Part shown: positions 22,792 to 33,994 of the stretch, in pieces | Position numbering within the stretch: the stretch's first letter is position 1 | Layout of the letters: each line of letters begins with the position of its first letter | Position numbers and translations under genes: made by a program | From: Shiraia sp. slf14 | Lineage: Eukaryota > Ascomycota > Dothideomycetes > Pleosporales > Shiraiaceae | DNA: 64,000 nt | Assembly: GCA_000498155.1 (NCBI GenBank) | Contig: AXZN01000013.1 | Coordinates: 496,001 to 560,000 of the forward strand | Direction: 5' to 3' | The notes under the pieces: model-generated | The model's input: the letters and a program-made list of their open reading frames with translations, nothing else | What the model was told of the DNA's origin: nothing | The model's database searches: none

Positions 22792-24519
22792 TTGGTTGAA
22801 AGATCTTTGCATACAAGATTGCTTATTGGGCGGAGTGTACGATTAGTCGTTGGCGGTGTACATATAATACAACGAAGGACGATTACGATGAAAAGGACAG
22901 CCTGAATTATGAAATGAAATGCTAGCAAGGCGGTAACTTCCTGAGTCAGGGAATAGCAGCGTCTGGGGAATGAACACACGAATGAACAGTCCATTCTCAC
23001 CTCGTCATAATTCCGTGCTTTGATGTGCTGTGTAAATGTGTATATGTTCATGGTGCTTGAGGATGGTTTTATACTTTTCAACTTTGCTGATTTGAATTGC
23101 TGCTTTTGAAAGGATGTGAGATGGCGGTGGTTGGATTTGTTGCTTGACTTCTGCGACATTTGGTGTTGATTTGGCCCTACGTTTCGCTCATCCATTCATG
23201 AAAGTTATCGTTATTGATGGCTTGATTTTCGTAGCAGTATGAAGCTTTTCATAGCGATTAATCCCGCTGCTCGAAGTTGTAGTTTTATACGAGGTCGAGT
23301 TTCTGGATAGGTTGGTTGATTGGTATGTGATTTTCGTGAATGGATGGTACGGCACACGAAACGCACTGAACCTGCGTACGGTCTTATTTTCGAATTTCTG
23401 GAGGTTGCGAGAAAGATATACGAGCTCATAGGAATCAGGCGTGTGTGTAGCGTGGGACTGTGTTTGCGATGGCGCAAAGGAATAAGGACTGTTGGTGGAT
23501 TAGTATGGGAGTCGTTGAAGAAATCGAAGCACCAAAATTATTTTTGATGTAATTGAGCAAGAGTAACTCTGGAACCCAATAATTTAAATCTAGACCTACT
23601 TCCAAGCATTACGGGTACATTTGAATAATCGTAGGTGGATACATACAATATCATCACCACTATAGAACTAATCTCTAGATTATGAAGAACCCTTCAATTC
23701 CTCCGCTCTGAAGGCACATACACACATCGAACAGCACCAAGTCATCTTTTCGAACGCCCTGGCCACAACTACGATATACATAGCAATTTCGTCTGCATCT
23801 CTAATGTCTTACCGCTCTCCCAACCCGAACAAGAACAAGCTCAAAAAACCTACGTCCGAAACCACGCCACCGACCCCAGATTGACAATACGACACTCCAT
23901 CATATACACGAAGATCTACTTGAATCTCGGCCACTTTAATCCCTGCCACCGCCATCCGCCGATCACCTGCGCAGCCAAAAACTCCGCCGCCTTCCAGAAC
24001 CCCTAAATCACCGCTTTCCGTACCTGCTTTCGCGATATTGCGGGGGTGGCGTGCCTGCCCCCAAAAATAGGCCTATATGTACTTTACTAGGTTAATGTAT
24101 ATATAAAGGTTCTAGTGTTGTTGCAGTTGGGGCATGCGAAGATCGGCCAGCCGCGCAGGACCTGGTGCACGGGTAAAGATGTAATCTGGGTAAATGGCTG
24201 CTAGGCGGTCGAGAGCACGGCGCCAGACCGAGTTGAAGAGCGATGGGTACTTACGGCATATTAAGGCTTGATTCGACGTCTGAGTGCTATACGGTGGCAA
24301 TGGGGATCTGGGTCTTGGAAGGGTTTCTGGGGTGGGATAGGGATGTGGTGAGAGGCTCGTATTTTGGGGTATATAAGATTGGGGGGTCTGGGTTGTTGTT
24401 GGGGATCATGTTCAGGTGTTTCATTTTTTCCAAAGGGTTAAGGCGAGAAAAAATTGATATTAAGACATCGTCCTGGTTGTTATTTGATACTTGTTTCCGT
24501 GCCGTTACAGCCAGCCACA
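22792..24519. other. Intergenic region without clear genes
   Basis: About 1.7 kb. A minus-strand ATG frame at 22770-23195 overlaps the end of the CBM48-like gene and is AT-rich and featureless. A 26-codon frame near 23805 is too short to support. The only useful signal is the TATA box at 24370. Confidence 0.45.
24370..24377 (+). promoter_or_regulatory. TATA box of the DUF4360 gene
   Basis: TATATAAG lies about 143 bp upstream of the ATG at 24520, a fitting distance for a regulated fungal promoter. Confidence 0.45.
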
Positions 24520-25148
24520 ATGCGCTCATCACTCTTCTTCCTCGCTCTTCCGGCGTTGACTCTCGCCGCACCTCCTTCTCCTCCACGGATTACAAAGTTA
24601 GTTTTTTCAGGGACTGGTTGTCCAAACGACTCGGGCTCCGTAAAGGCTGATACGGCAACACTCGGTGACTCAGCTGGTGTGTCCTTTACCGAACTCAAAG
24701 GCACAGATACCGATAACTGCGCTGTACATGTTCAGTCATCAGGCGGAACACCCGGGTGGCAAGTTGCAGTACGGGAGATCACCTATGAGGGAGATGTGAA
24801 TCTGCGAGGAAGTAGTGAATTGGATACTTTTACAACAATATTCTGGAGCGAAAATGCAAAGAACACTGTCAGTCATGGACCTAGATCAAGGGCATTTCTC
24901 TTTTCATATATTCAGCTTCTAACGATCCCCAGGGTACACTGACTGGGAGTCTCACTTGCGCTGGCCCCGAGATCAAAGACTACGTTACTGTTCGGTCAAG
25001 CACACAGGATCTCAAGTGGTCGAAGTGCACAGGTTCAGATGGCAACCCTGGCATCTTAAATGTAAATTTCAGGCCGGTGGTCCAGGGAGACTATGGAAGT
25101 TACGACTTCAAGCATGCGAGCTGGAAGTTGGAGTGGAGGACGTGCTGA
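24520..25148 (+). CDS. Secreted DUF4360-type protein
   Basis: Two exons, 24520-24867 and 24933-25148, give 187 residues. A signal peptide (MRSSLFFLALPALTLAA) is followed by a mature domain beginning ITKLVFSGTGCP, with later NCAVHV, GSLTCAGP and WSKCTG cysteines and a terminal WKLEWRTC. This pattern of paired cysteines and a Trp-rich end is what I know of the DUF4360 family of small secreted fungal proteins, whose biochemical role is not established. The 65-bp intron uses a GTCAGT donor. A secreted location is well supported; a role at the host or wall surface is a guess. Confidence 0.8.
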
Positions 25149-25468
25149 TGTCTAACGCCTTTACAAGGATACAAATAAGTTGTAGAAAGGATTGCATGTA
25201 TTGTTATTGATAGACTAAAAATGCGTAATTCCATCGTTCAAAAGGGCTTGAAGATCTAAGCAGTATAAGACTTCTTTTCATTTCTCACCAAAATTAATCG
25301 GTTATTCACCTGTGCGCATGCTACAGCTTTATAAATCTCGTTCATCGTCAAAGAATGTAGAGGTAAAGTCATGAATGATGACTCGGGCCTTTTCTCAATT
25401 TGTCGGCGACATATATCAATATTCTAAATTGCAACATAATAATGACTCAAAATGCGGATGGAAGTCTC
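25149..25468. other. Convergent 3' flanks
   Basis: About 320 bp of AT-rich sequence between the DUF4360 gene and the HET gene. Nothing structured is seen. Confidence 0.4.
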
Positions 25469-27589
25469 CTACACAATCCTGAGAGCCTCCTTGCACCAGC
25501 CATCGCATCCATACACTTCTCGTAAAAAGTCACTGAAGTCTTTAAGTTGGAAATACGCCGCATCCTTCCACATCTTTACGGACTCGCATGTACCAATAAC
25601 TCGATAATGCGCTTCCCTATAAGGTTGTACCAAGATACAAATTGCATAGTACACACCATTGACTTGACGAGACTGATTGTAGGTGCTGATATAAATGGCA
25701 ATTGTATCCCCAACCAGCCCTTCCGAGTTGAAGCGGAGTTTCAGCTTCGCTTTTGGAATACCATGGAGAATAGGTAAACCTTCTTCATCTACAGCTAGAA
25801 TGCCATAGTTGGTATAACTCGAAATTTCAATGTACGGATGAAATTGAGTATAATCATTATTATACTTTGCCACATCGATTAAGCTCATCCGGGATCCGTC
25901 TCGATGAAATATATGAATGTTGGCAGTGAGAGAAGGTGCGAAAACGGACACGTCTTGCGGAAAACAAAGACTGCCAGAGCTTGATGATGGGAGGCAAGCC
26001 TTAAACGCAGCCCACGTCCAAGAAGGGAAAAGGCAATCTTCGAGGGCTCCTTGTAGAATTTTCAGGTGTGGCTTGGAGGTGCTAATCAACTCCCATGACA
26101 ATCCGATAGCGAAAGAATGATTCGCTTGTTCAATAACACCCTCGCCCGATTCTGTATGCCAAACTTTCGATTCGTCAGAGAATAAGATCCCGTAGAAGCT
26201 TTGAATCACCTCATCCCTTTTCGAGATGGCTGTAGCGACACCTGCAAAAGCGTTCAGAATATCGGCCCTGTAAGAAATATCTCTTTCGAAGTATTCCGCA
26301 AGTGCATCTTGTGCCCTTCTCGGCGTGATGCAATTGTGTATACTTCGGAAAACGCTCATTTCTCTCTCATTTAAGCCAACAGCAAAAAGGTATAGTTGAG
26401 GCAATCTTTCAAGGTAGTCCTCTTCAAGGCATTGGAAATACATCTCATTAGAGGTGAAGACCAGGCGTCGACGGGACAACATGGCCTCTTGAAAGGTCCA
26501 CGCCCTTGAGTTCCATTTAGATGAAAGAATTCGATGCCGATGACCTCCAACCTCTCTGAAAATATGACTTCCTATAACAAATGGTGCTATCGTTTCCCGA
26601 GCAAGCGAAATGCCAGGAAGGCCGTGGTCAGGGCTCGTCCCGGCCGCAGCAATTATTGTTAATTCTGCACCTCCATCTATCATTTTAATTAGTGATAGGT
26701 TGACCATTGAGTATCTATTGATGATCTTACATATTGCATCCATACTCCTTATCATATTGTGCTTTGTAGCACTGTCCTCTTGATCGATACAGTATCGATC
26801 GACCCACAAATATCTCAGCCCAAGTTCCCGAGTTACAGTCATTGCATCCAAAACAGTCCGTGGAAGAACATCAGGTAGCATACCTGCATCCTTTCTACTA
26901 TGATTAGTCGGCAAATTCGATGAAGCGTTGCCCCATACATAGCTCAGGCATACATATGGCTCTGTTATATTTACACATAGCGTTTTCTGCTTACAGTCGA
27001 CAAGTGTCATCAGTTCCGGTCGACTATGGATATTATCCGCGCATGGTTCGTGGCTTTTGTGGCAGTGTGCAAGCCAATCTTTTACTGAGGCGAATTCACG
27101 GGAGCCCAAAAATGCTGGAAGAGCGGGGGGCAGTCCGCGATCAGAACTGCTGCGGCCGATTGAGGTCGGTTCATCATTAAACTCGTTGCGGTAGACTTCA
27201 GACCGTGACTTATATGGGAAAAGACATGTAGTGTACTCTTGAGTTTGTAACTCTATAGTGAGAGCAGGTACCACGCGATTATATCCACCCTTGACCACGA
27301 TACCTGGGTCTTCATCGGCATTAGCTGTATAACCGTAGCTATGTAGAAATGACCGGAATCGAATACACAACGGACAAGAATCAACTAGAGATTGCACGCT
27401 AATATCTACGAGAGATTTAAGGCGTGGTTCTGCACGACGATTGCTGAGGAGCAGATCAAATTGCAGTCCAAGGTTTTTACACCGATCGCATATCTCTGTT
27501 TCAGATGGTCCGAGTTGTTGTGGCTCTGGTCTCTCACGCCCTACGACTTTTACAAAGTAATATAAATCATCGGAATAGGCATCTGCCAT
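25469..27589 (-). CDS. HET-domain (heterokaryon incompatibility) protein
   Basis: HET proteins take part in nonself recognition and cell death when unlike hyphae fuse. Two exons, 27589-26731 and 26676-25469, give 688 residues. The N-terminal part has Cys pairs (CDRCKNLGL, CPLCIRF). The HET domain runs from YVCLSYVWGN through LRYLWVDRYCIDQED, the splice-joined MDAIYGGAELTIIAAAG, and SKWNSRAWTFQEAMLS. The intron (26730-26677, 54 bp) has no stop and keeps frame, so the locus also reads as one ORF. Removing it restores the family motif DAIYGGA, so I treat it as an intron. The start at 27589 (MADAYSDD) is the first good ATG. No NACHT or repeat effector is attached. Confidence 0.9.
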   Translation of the reverse strand: MADAYSDDLYYFVKVVGRERPEPQQLGPSETEICDRCKNLGLQFDLLLSNRRAEPRLKSLVDISVQSLVDSCPLCIRFRSFLHSYGYTANADEDPGIVVKGGYNRVVPALTIELQTQEYTTCLFPYKSRSEVYRNEFNDEPTSIGRSSSDRGLPPALPAFLGSREFASVKDWLAHCHKSHEPCADNIHSRPELMTLVDCKQKTLCVNITEPYVCLSYVWGNASSNLPTNHSRKDAGMLPDVLPRTVLDAMTVTRELGLRYLWVDRYCIDQEDSATKHNMIRSMDAICKIINRYSMVNLSLIKMIDGGAELTIIAAAGTSPDHGLPGISLARETIAPFVIGSHIFREVGGHRHRILSSKWNSRAWTFQEAMLSRRRLVFTSNEMYFQCLEEDYLERLPQLYLFAVGLNEREMSVFRSIHNCITPRRAQDALAEYFERDISYRADILNAFAGVATAISKRDEVIQSFYGILFSDESKVWHTESGEGVIEQANHSFAIGLSWELISTSKPHLKILQGALEDCLFPSWTWAAFKACLPSSSSGSLCFPQDVSVFAPSLTANIHIFHRDGSRMSLIDVAKYNNDYTQFHPYIEISSYTNYGILAVDEEGLPILHGIPKAKLKLRFNSEGLVGDTIAIYISTYNQSRQVNGVYYAICILVQPYREAHYRVIGTCESVKMWKDAAYFQLKDFSDFLREVYGCDGWCKEALRIV

Positions 27590-28178
27590 TTGAGCTTGTT
27601 CAACGATAGGCTTAAGGAACTGATAGCTGAAAGAGTTTGTGAGGAGGTGAATGCACCGAAAATACACTTGAAGAGCATAGATGATGTTATATTTTAGACT
27701 TAAGACTTCGGGTCAAACCTGAAGTGTGGTATAAAACATCGTCTCATGCACGTGTAACAGCCTCATTGGCCATGTTGTCCCACCAGCCGCACGTGCTGCA
27801 GTTTTGGGGCCTTATTGGGATCGAAAATCTCGATCAAAAGAATTCTGGGATTAGGTGAGATGTGGTGGTACGGAGGTTCTCGTTTCGATCACATGTAACT
27901 GGATCTTGCTCGTTTTTCGACATGGTCTGCGTACCTAGTTACCTACGCGTGTGGGATGGTTTCATCATCTATAATTGATTTTACTCAAGGAAAAGGTCAC
28001 CTTTGCTTAGGTACACTTGGAGATATGCTAACAGTCTCCGACAGTGATAGGGCGATTTCGAAGTAGATAAATGATTACAGAAAGGCACCAAGGATGACCA
28101 GCAGTCAAAAGTCTTGGCTCTCCCGCGGAGTTCATGGCCCACGTCTGGCCTGATCCATTTCACCCCTCCAACACAACC
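27590..28178. other. Divergent promoter region, HET and OMA1
   Basis: About 590 bp between two divergent starts. I see short TACCTAGGTA-like strings but no clear element. Confidence 0.4.
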
Positions 28179-29311
28179 ATGTTTCGGATACGGCCTCCAC
28201 TCCAGGCTTTTCGGGCGCCTCCTCGAATATGCCCAATTCCTATATTGCCTTTTCGTAGTCGCGCCTCTTTCTGTACTACGCAACAGCTACGCTTTCGCCC
28301 TGGTACTCAGTACAAGCGTTTCGGCTCGCGATCAGGCGGCATCTCAGGCTTCTTCCTCCGTTGGGCGGCGCGCCCGACTTTCTACAGAGATGTAGGGATA
28401 ATTACGGCAGGAGCTGGTGGATTCTATGTGTATAATCTGGAGCAAGTACCGGTCTCTGGGCGGCGGCGCTTCAATATCATTTCAGCCGAGATGGAAGAAT
28501 CGTTAGGCAAGGCAACAGTCGACCAAGTGAAGGAAGAGTATAAAGGAAGATTTTTGTCAGACTTCGACCCAAGGGTACGGCAGGTCAAGAAGGTGCTTAA
28601 CAGGTTGCTACCTTATGCTGAGGGCGAGGGTCTGAAGGATCTCGATTGGGAGGTTCATGTCATTGACAGCCCGGAACAGAATGCTTTCGTTGCGCCTGGT
28701 GGCAAGGTGTTTGTTTTCACGGGTATACTGCCACTGTGTAGGAATGAAGATGGTATCGCGGCGGTATTGGGCCATGAAATTGCGCATGTCGTTGCGCACC
28801 ACTCAGCGTGCGTATGTTCGTTCCCAAGTATTGACGGTATACTAATGTAGTGATATCAGCGAGCGTATGTCCCAAGCACCACTCGTTCTCATCGGCATTC
28901 TCGCTCTTCTGGCATTCGACCTCTCATTCTACACCAGTTCAATGCTCTTGAACCTCTTCCTGTCCATGCCTGCGTCTCGTAAACACGAAGCAGAAGCAGA
29001 TTACATAGGCCTGATGATGATGTCTCAAGGATGCTACAGACCAGAAGCAGCAATGGAATTCTGGAGTCGGATGGAGCAGTTAGGTCAGAAAGGGCCTCCT
29101 CAAATTCTCAGCACACATCCGAGTAATCACAACAGAGAAGAGAAGATCCGAGAATGGCTACCAAAGGCACATGAGATGGCAGAAAGTAGCGACTGTAATA
29201 TGACCAGTCAATTTGGTAAGATTCTCATTGTTCTAGCAAAGTCACGTCGCGGCTAACAAATGCGCAGCAAATCAATTTAGCTCTGCTTTCAGCGGCTTTG
29301 GCCGTTGGTGA
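28179..29311 (+). CDS. OMA1: Mitochondrial inner-membrane metalloprotease OMA1
   Basis: Zinc protease of mitochondrial inner-membrane quality control. Three exons, 28179-28807, 28860-29215 and 29268-29311, give 342 residues. The N-terminus (MFRIRPPLQAFRAPPR) is Arg-rich and acid-free, as in mitochondrial presequences. A membrane segment (GIITAGAGGFYVYNL) precedes the M48 domain. The zinc motif is HEIAH (H199, E200, H203) and the third ligand is in KHEAEADYIGL; ILSTHPSNHNRE closes the domain. The second intron (52 bp, GTAAGA...GCTAAC...GCGCAG) replaces a read-through tail with the ending FSSAFSGFGRW. An upstream in-frame ATG at 28134 would spoil the presequence and is less likely. Confidence 0.94.
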
Positions 29312-29537
29312 CATCGAGAATTCGCCGCCAAATTACTTTACATGCATTCAATGTATATATTCACCATACTTAACTCGACATCTAATCTCAATTGCATGCT
29401 GATCGCGTTCACATTCACATGCTCTTTCTTCCTTCTAGCGCTATGACGTCACACACATAACATTTCACCTCACCTCACGAAAACATCTTCCACCAAATAA
29501 ACCACATCTTATCCCAACCCACAAAACCCCACACAAA

Positions 29538-30020
29538 ATGCCGCCCCCAGCCCCCAACCAAGAAGAAGCCCAAATAGACGCGCGCTCGCGCTCCGCCCTC
29601 GCCACAACAAAACGCAACCTGCGCTACCTCTACGACCCCAAAACCGCGCCCAACGCCATCTCCTCACGACGCACACGCGCCTTCCTACGCATAATCCGCT
29701 CCTCGCTAATCTTCGTCTTCTGGCGCATCGTGCGGTATGCAAAATACGTGGCGATTGGGTCTCTCGTAGCGACCATTGGCGCGGGGGCTTTTGGCACGAT
29801 TGTTTCGGGCGCGGGGTTTGTGCTGGCGCCTACGGGGATTATGGGCACGGTGATGGCGGGGAGTGTGTGGGGGGTGGGCAAGTTTGTTTTGAGGAGGGTG
29901 AGGAGGAGGTGGGAGGGTGGCAGGGGGTTTGGAGATGAAGAGGAGGAGATGGAGGAGATGGATAGAGGAAGGGTGGTGGTGGAGAGGATGGAGAGGGGGG
30001 CTGAGGGGATGCCTTGGTGA
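29538..30020 (+). CDS. Hypothetical membrane protein
   Basis: A single exon of 160 residues that I do not recognise. A basic N-terminal half (SSRRTRAFLRIIRSS) leads into a first hydrophobic stretch (LIFVFWRIVRYAKYVAIGSL) and a second Gly/Ala-rich one (GAGAFGTIVSGAGFVLAP, then TGIMGTVMAGSVWGVGKFV). A basic then acidic tail follows (RRVRRRWEGG, DEEEEMEEMD). Glycine-zipper spacing in the hydrophobic part suggests oligomeric membrane packing. First-half codons are very C-rich and the second half G-rich, an abrupt skew. It sits 226 bp after OMA1 on the same strand. Confidence 0.7.
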   Translation: MPPPAPNQEEAQIDARSRSALATTKRNLRYLYDPKTAPNAISSRRTRAFLRIIRSSLIFVFWRIVRYAKYVAIGSLVATIGAGAFGTIVSGAGFVLAPTGIMGTVMAGSVWGVGKFVLRRVRRRWEGGRGFGDEEEEMEEMDRGRVVVERMERGAEGMPW

Positions 30021-30651
30021 TGGTGAGGGGAGAGTGGGAGGGAGTGATGGGTATATTTTGGATTTGATGAGAATGCATAGAGAGGAGAGAGAGAAATGCT
30101 GTAGAATACGGGACATGTACACAGGCACGTGTTGAATATCGTAGTACTCGGGTGCTGAGTTGTCAACCCTTAAACCATATACCTCGTTAACACCACAAAT
30201 CAACAATGATCTCACTAAATTTGCACCAAATGACGGACAAGGTAGATTATAATATCAGATTGAATCTAGACTTTCTTCTTCGCATCTAGCCCATCAAGGC
30301 TTATATCCAGCTGCTCATTCGTGGATTATGCGTCTCTCGTGCGTTCATATCGTACAGTGCGCATTGCCTGCCACCAGTGTTGAAACCTCCCCATACGCTA
30401 GCCAAAACAAAAATCAATAAGACCAAAAGACATATCCGAGTAAGTGTTGCGCCGATTAGATAGCCAGACCACAAATGTCTGAAAGTAGGATATTGCCCAA
30501 AGATACAAAAACTCCCATGTTATGCTGTTGCGCCATTGATCCACAGCCGTTGATCCACAGTTACGCCAGATGCATTATGAAAGAAGTACCACGTGTTGAA
30601 GTGTTCGTGGATTCGATGCTGAAAGTAGACGTGCAGGGCAAGATCCATATC
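30021..30651. other. Convergent 3' flanks
   Basis: About 630 bp between the membrane protein gene and SET9. A 94-codon plus-strand frame (30475-30759) overlaps the SET9 end and has no features. Nothing else is seen. Confidence 0.45.
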
Positions 30652-32708
30652 TTACATCGTTTTCCTGACCCTTCTCCTCCTTCTGCCGCTCTCTGCTTCT
30701 GCGCTAGCACTCATACTACTCCTCGGGGTGCTGAAGCGCTCTTTGATAGTCTCCTTTAAGATTTTCTTTGTTTTATTGCGTTTGAGATCGCGCTCTTCAT
30801 CTGGATCGACGAAGCGATGCACAGTGCGGTGATCTAGTATCCGTTCTTCCCGGTCATGCTTGCCTTCTTTTTCGGTCTTGGGCCACGCGAAACCATAAAG
30901 TTTCGAATGCCTTTCACAGCGTGGGCATTCTTTGCGTGTATTATAGCCGTCTTGCTGAACAAAGTGGCCGTCGCAGGTTTGGCATTCAACCCACTTACTA
31001 TATTTCGCGCTCAGAAGAGACGAACTGGTCACATAGTCACCGGGCCTACGTTTGTTTGGGACATAGTCCCCGTCATCGGTCATATCGGTAGTTATTGGCG
31101 TGCCTATGCGATTATGCACTTCGTACCGTGATTTAGAGCGAGTGGTGCGAATGATCGGGCGTGGTTTGCGTTTAATAATCTGTTCATGTTCACTGTCAAA
31201 TTCCATACTGTCGGAAAGTTCGCTGAGATCTGACATGTCGTCTTCTACAGGCGGGGAGGGCCACAGGGCGTTTACCGTCGTTGTTACAATCTCTTCCTTC
31301 ACCGTGGCCACTCCTAGATTCGGGTGCTCGTGTATCGTGTCCGGCTCCACTTTGATTTTTGTGGTATTTTCTGAAGCATGGTCGTCGTCGATTGAGGTCG
31401 CATCAGTCGATGGCGTTGATTTTGGTGACTCGGCTTCAAGAGGAGACTGTGGAGTTGTGTCTCGTGATGAGCTGGTTTCATCCAGGCTCACTGTAAGAAG
31501 CCCATCTCTTTGTTGGGTACGCATTTCACGAAATATCTGTAATGAAGCATTGGGATCGTCCGGACCGTCTTCAACGCTAGATACAGGCAATTCTCTGCGA
31601 AGGGAGGATGTGCTGTGAGCCTTCTTGAGGGTAGCTTCTCGTAAAAGACTCGAAGCGCTCTGTTTGGTAGGTGATGGCTTATTTTCCACCCTAGCTCGTT
31701 TGGAAGGAGGCATAGAGTCGTCAGTTGCTAGTGGTGCCGAGGTTTCGCGCCGCCTCTTTCCTTCTGAAGACAATGAATCGCATACATCTTGTGCAGGTTT
31801 GGGTAATTTTTCTTGAATTGCTTCGCCCTCTTCGTCCCCCATATCTTCATCATCACTGTCCTCGACCCGTTTCATGGGTGCCCACCCATTCTGTTGACGA
31901 TCTTCGCATGTGCGGCAAAGGCACTCTTCGTTGTTGTCGCCAAAGTAATCATCGCCATATGAGACGGTGATCTCCTCTCCTTCCATAATAGGTTTCACCG
32001 CAGTGATTTGCATGCCATCATAGCCCTTGGTGGAGAGTTTAGCATTGGCGTCACAATCATGATTCGCGAAGCGCGCAGGACCCAGGAAGAGCGATCGCGT
32101 CTTCTTTCTGCTAGAAATTACCAAGCTGAAATCCTTGCGTGCTAACTCGAGAGTCTTTTCCTGCTCTTCAGTCATCGCTACTTGAACTCCAGTCAAGTAT
32201 TTAATCTCCTCGCGCGGGTTGATGTCGCGCCGTGCTGTAATTGAGGCCTCGTGATCTGTAATAGTGTAGCGATTGGTGGTGGTGACTTCGAATGGACAGT
32301 CTGGCATGTAGATATTAACATAACGCCGGAGATGCCGTCTGAACTGCTCCTGATCCTTTTCGTCTTTCAAACTGGCCATGTACTTGCGCAACCCAGGCAA
32401 AGTCAGAAGTTGTTGTACAGCCTCCACTGGGTCTTTCTCCCAAATGACCTTCTTGCGGATAATTCCGGCAATGTCCTCCTCTTGCAATCCTCGAGACGCA
32501 GTGAAGCGCGTTCCCCGATTTTTACGGATAATAGTCCAATAGTAGACCTGGGGTTTCGATTGTCAGATTGGGTCAATCAGCGACCAGGTTGTCGCGTGTA
32601 TGCGAGGTTCTAGCCTACCTTGTCGACCAACGCATCTGTGATCACATCGTCGTATGCTGCCAGCTTTTCCAGCGTGAGGCCTTTCTTTTCTCCTTTGGTA
32701 GGCGGCAT
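30652..32708 (-). CDS. SET9: Histone H4-K20 methyltransferase Set9 (KMT5/SUV4-20 type)
   Basis: Nuclear SET-domain enzyme that methylates histone H4 lysine 20, linked to checkpoint signalling. Two exons, 32708-32619 and 32547-30652, give 661 residues. The N-terminal helical part (LEKLAAYDDVITDALV, then YYWTIIRKNRG after the splice) is typical of Set9. The SET core has LGPARFANHDCDANAKL and GEEITVSYGDDYFG; the post-SET cysteines are in ECLCRTCED. The C-terminal half is acidic/Ser-rich, carries a further Cys pair set (CQTCDGHF, CPRCERH) and ends with basic residues (RRRRRVRKTM). It shares a divergent promoter with mitochondrial uL14. Confidence 0.94.
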
Positions 32709-33289
32709 GATTGCGCCAGATAGCGTATGAAAGGCGACCAGAACTCTTCTGCGTCGTCAGGTGCCAGTCGCGTCTTACGACGAGCAAAGAGCAGTGGGTG
32801 CGGGTAAAGGAGGTGGCTGGCGTGACGTATGCGAAGGTGTATCAAAAGGTCGAAGGAGTGTCCATGCAGGTTTTCACTTGCCGAGCCGGACAATAGAAAA
32901 GAATAGGAGCGCGTGATTACCCTAGGAAAGAAGGAAAAGCAAAGACAGAACACAGGAGTGAAAGAGAGCGGCGCCGCACGGAGGCTTCTAGACAGACACG
33001 CAAATAGCGCGGAGGAACGGTAGCAAGGCTGGGCTGAGTTCTGACGGGGCCCTTGCGGCTTATTGCATCCCTGCAGTGCTGGTGCTGGATCGTAGCGCGA
33101 GTGGAGAACAGCAAGCCTTGCCTAGCACGGCGGCACACGGACGGCGCGGAGAAACCCCGACGACGACCGCAAACTTGGTGATCAAAGAAGACGACGACCA
33201 CGAGTGCACAGCGAGCCTCCAGCAATCAGCCAGCGAGGGACAAGCAGACTATTGCTGGATTTTTGTTTTCTGGGAGAGAGCCAGACACG
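32709..33289. other. Divergent promoter region, SET9 and uL14m
   Basis: About 580 bp of GC-rich sequence. Open frames on both strands have no features. No clear TATA box is seen. Confidence 0.4.
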
Positions 33290-33806
33290 ATGATTCAATT
33301 GAAGGTACGTGCAAGGATTGCCAGCGCCCGCGCAGAGACCAGACTCTCATCCTGCATATCTAGACCCTCGTCAATTGCATCGACAATTCCGGTGCCGCAA
33401 TCGTCGAATGCGTCAATGTCCTCCGATCAAAGCGACCCGCCAAAGTTGGTACGTGCGGTTTGTTATTCAAGTTGTTGTTGGGGCATAGTATTGACATTCG
33501 CAAGGTGATCGCATCGTAGTAGTCGTTAAGAAGCAGCGAAATTTTGGCCCCGAAACCGGCAACAGCGTATCCATCAGCGCAGCGAACAAAGTACGACGTG
33601 GTGATGTACGGCATGCCGTGGTAGTGCGCACGGCGAAGAAATGGCAACGGCCAGATGGAAGCGTAGTCAAGTTCGACGACAATGCCTGTGTTCTCGTTAA
33701 CAAGGCAGGAGAGCCCATTGGATCAAGAGTCAGTGGAGTCGTGGCAGCAGAGTTGAGGCAAAAGCAGTGGTCCAAGATTTTGTCGTTGGCACCCATGCAT
33801 GTATAA
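33290..33806 (+). CDS. MRPL38: Mitochondrial large-subunit ribosomal protein uL14m
   Basis: Structural protein of the mitochondrial ribosome. Three exons, a 15-nt first exon (33290-33304), 33364-33448 and 33505-33806, give 133 residues. The spliced product begins MIQLKTLVNCIDNSGA and continues with GDRIVVVVKK, VRRGDVRHAVVVRT, WQRPDGSVVKFDDNACVL and GEPIGSRVSG, the continuous uL14 fold. The absence of a long basic leader is usual for this small protein. The tiny first exon is supported by GTACGT donors on both introns and by the conserved MIQ start. Confidence 0.93.
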
Positions 33807-33994
33807 ACCGAAGGGACGTCGATGATTGATATTTGATGCATTTTCAGGAGTCTATGGAGCGTAGGGAATACTGTATCATATGTGTAGGCCACTGTACAAT
33901 ACCCACGGGTATCAGAGGTGTTTTCCAAACTCCACGCAATACATATCAAAAGACAAAACGCCAGCCCATGCATGTCACTAAAATCATTTTGGCC

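Noticed and set aside
22770..23195. 141-codon minus-strand frame
   Set aside because: Overlaps the last exon of the CBM48-like gene, AT-rich and without domain features or splice context.
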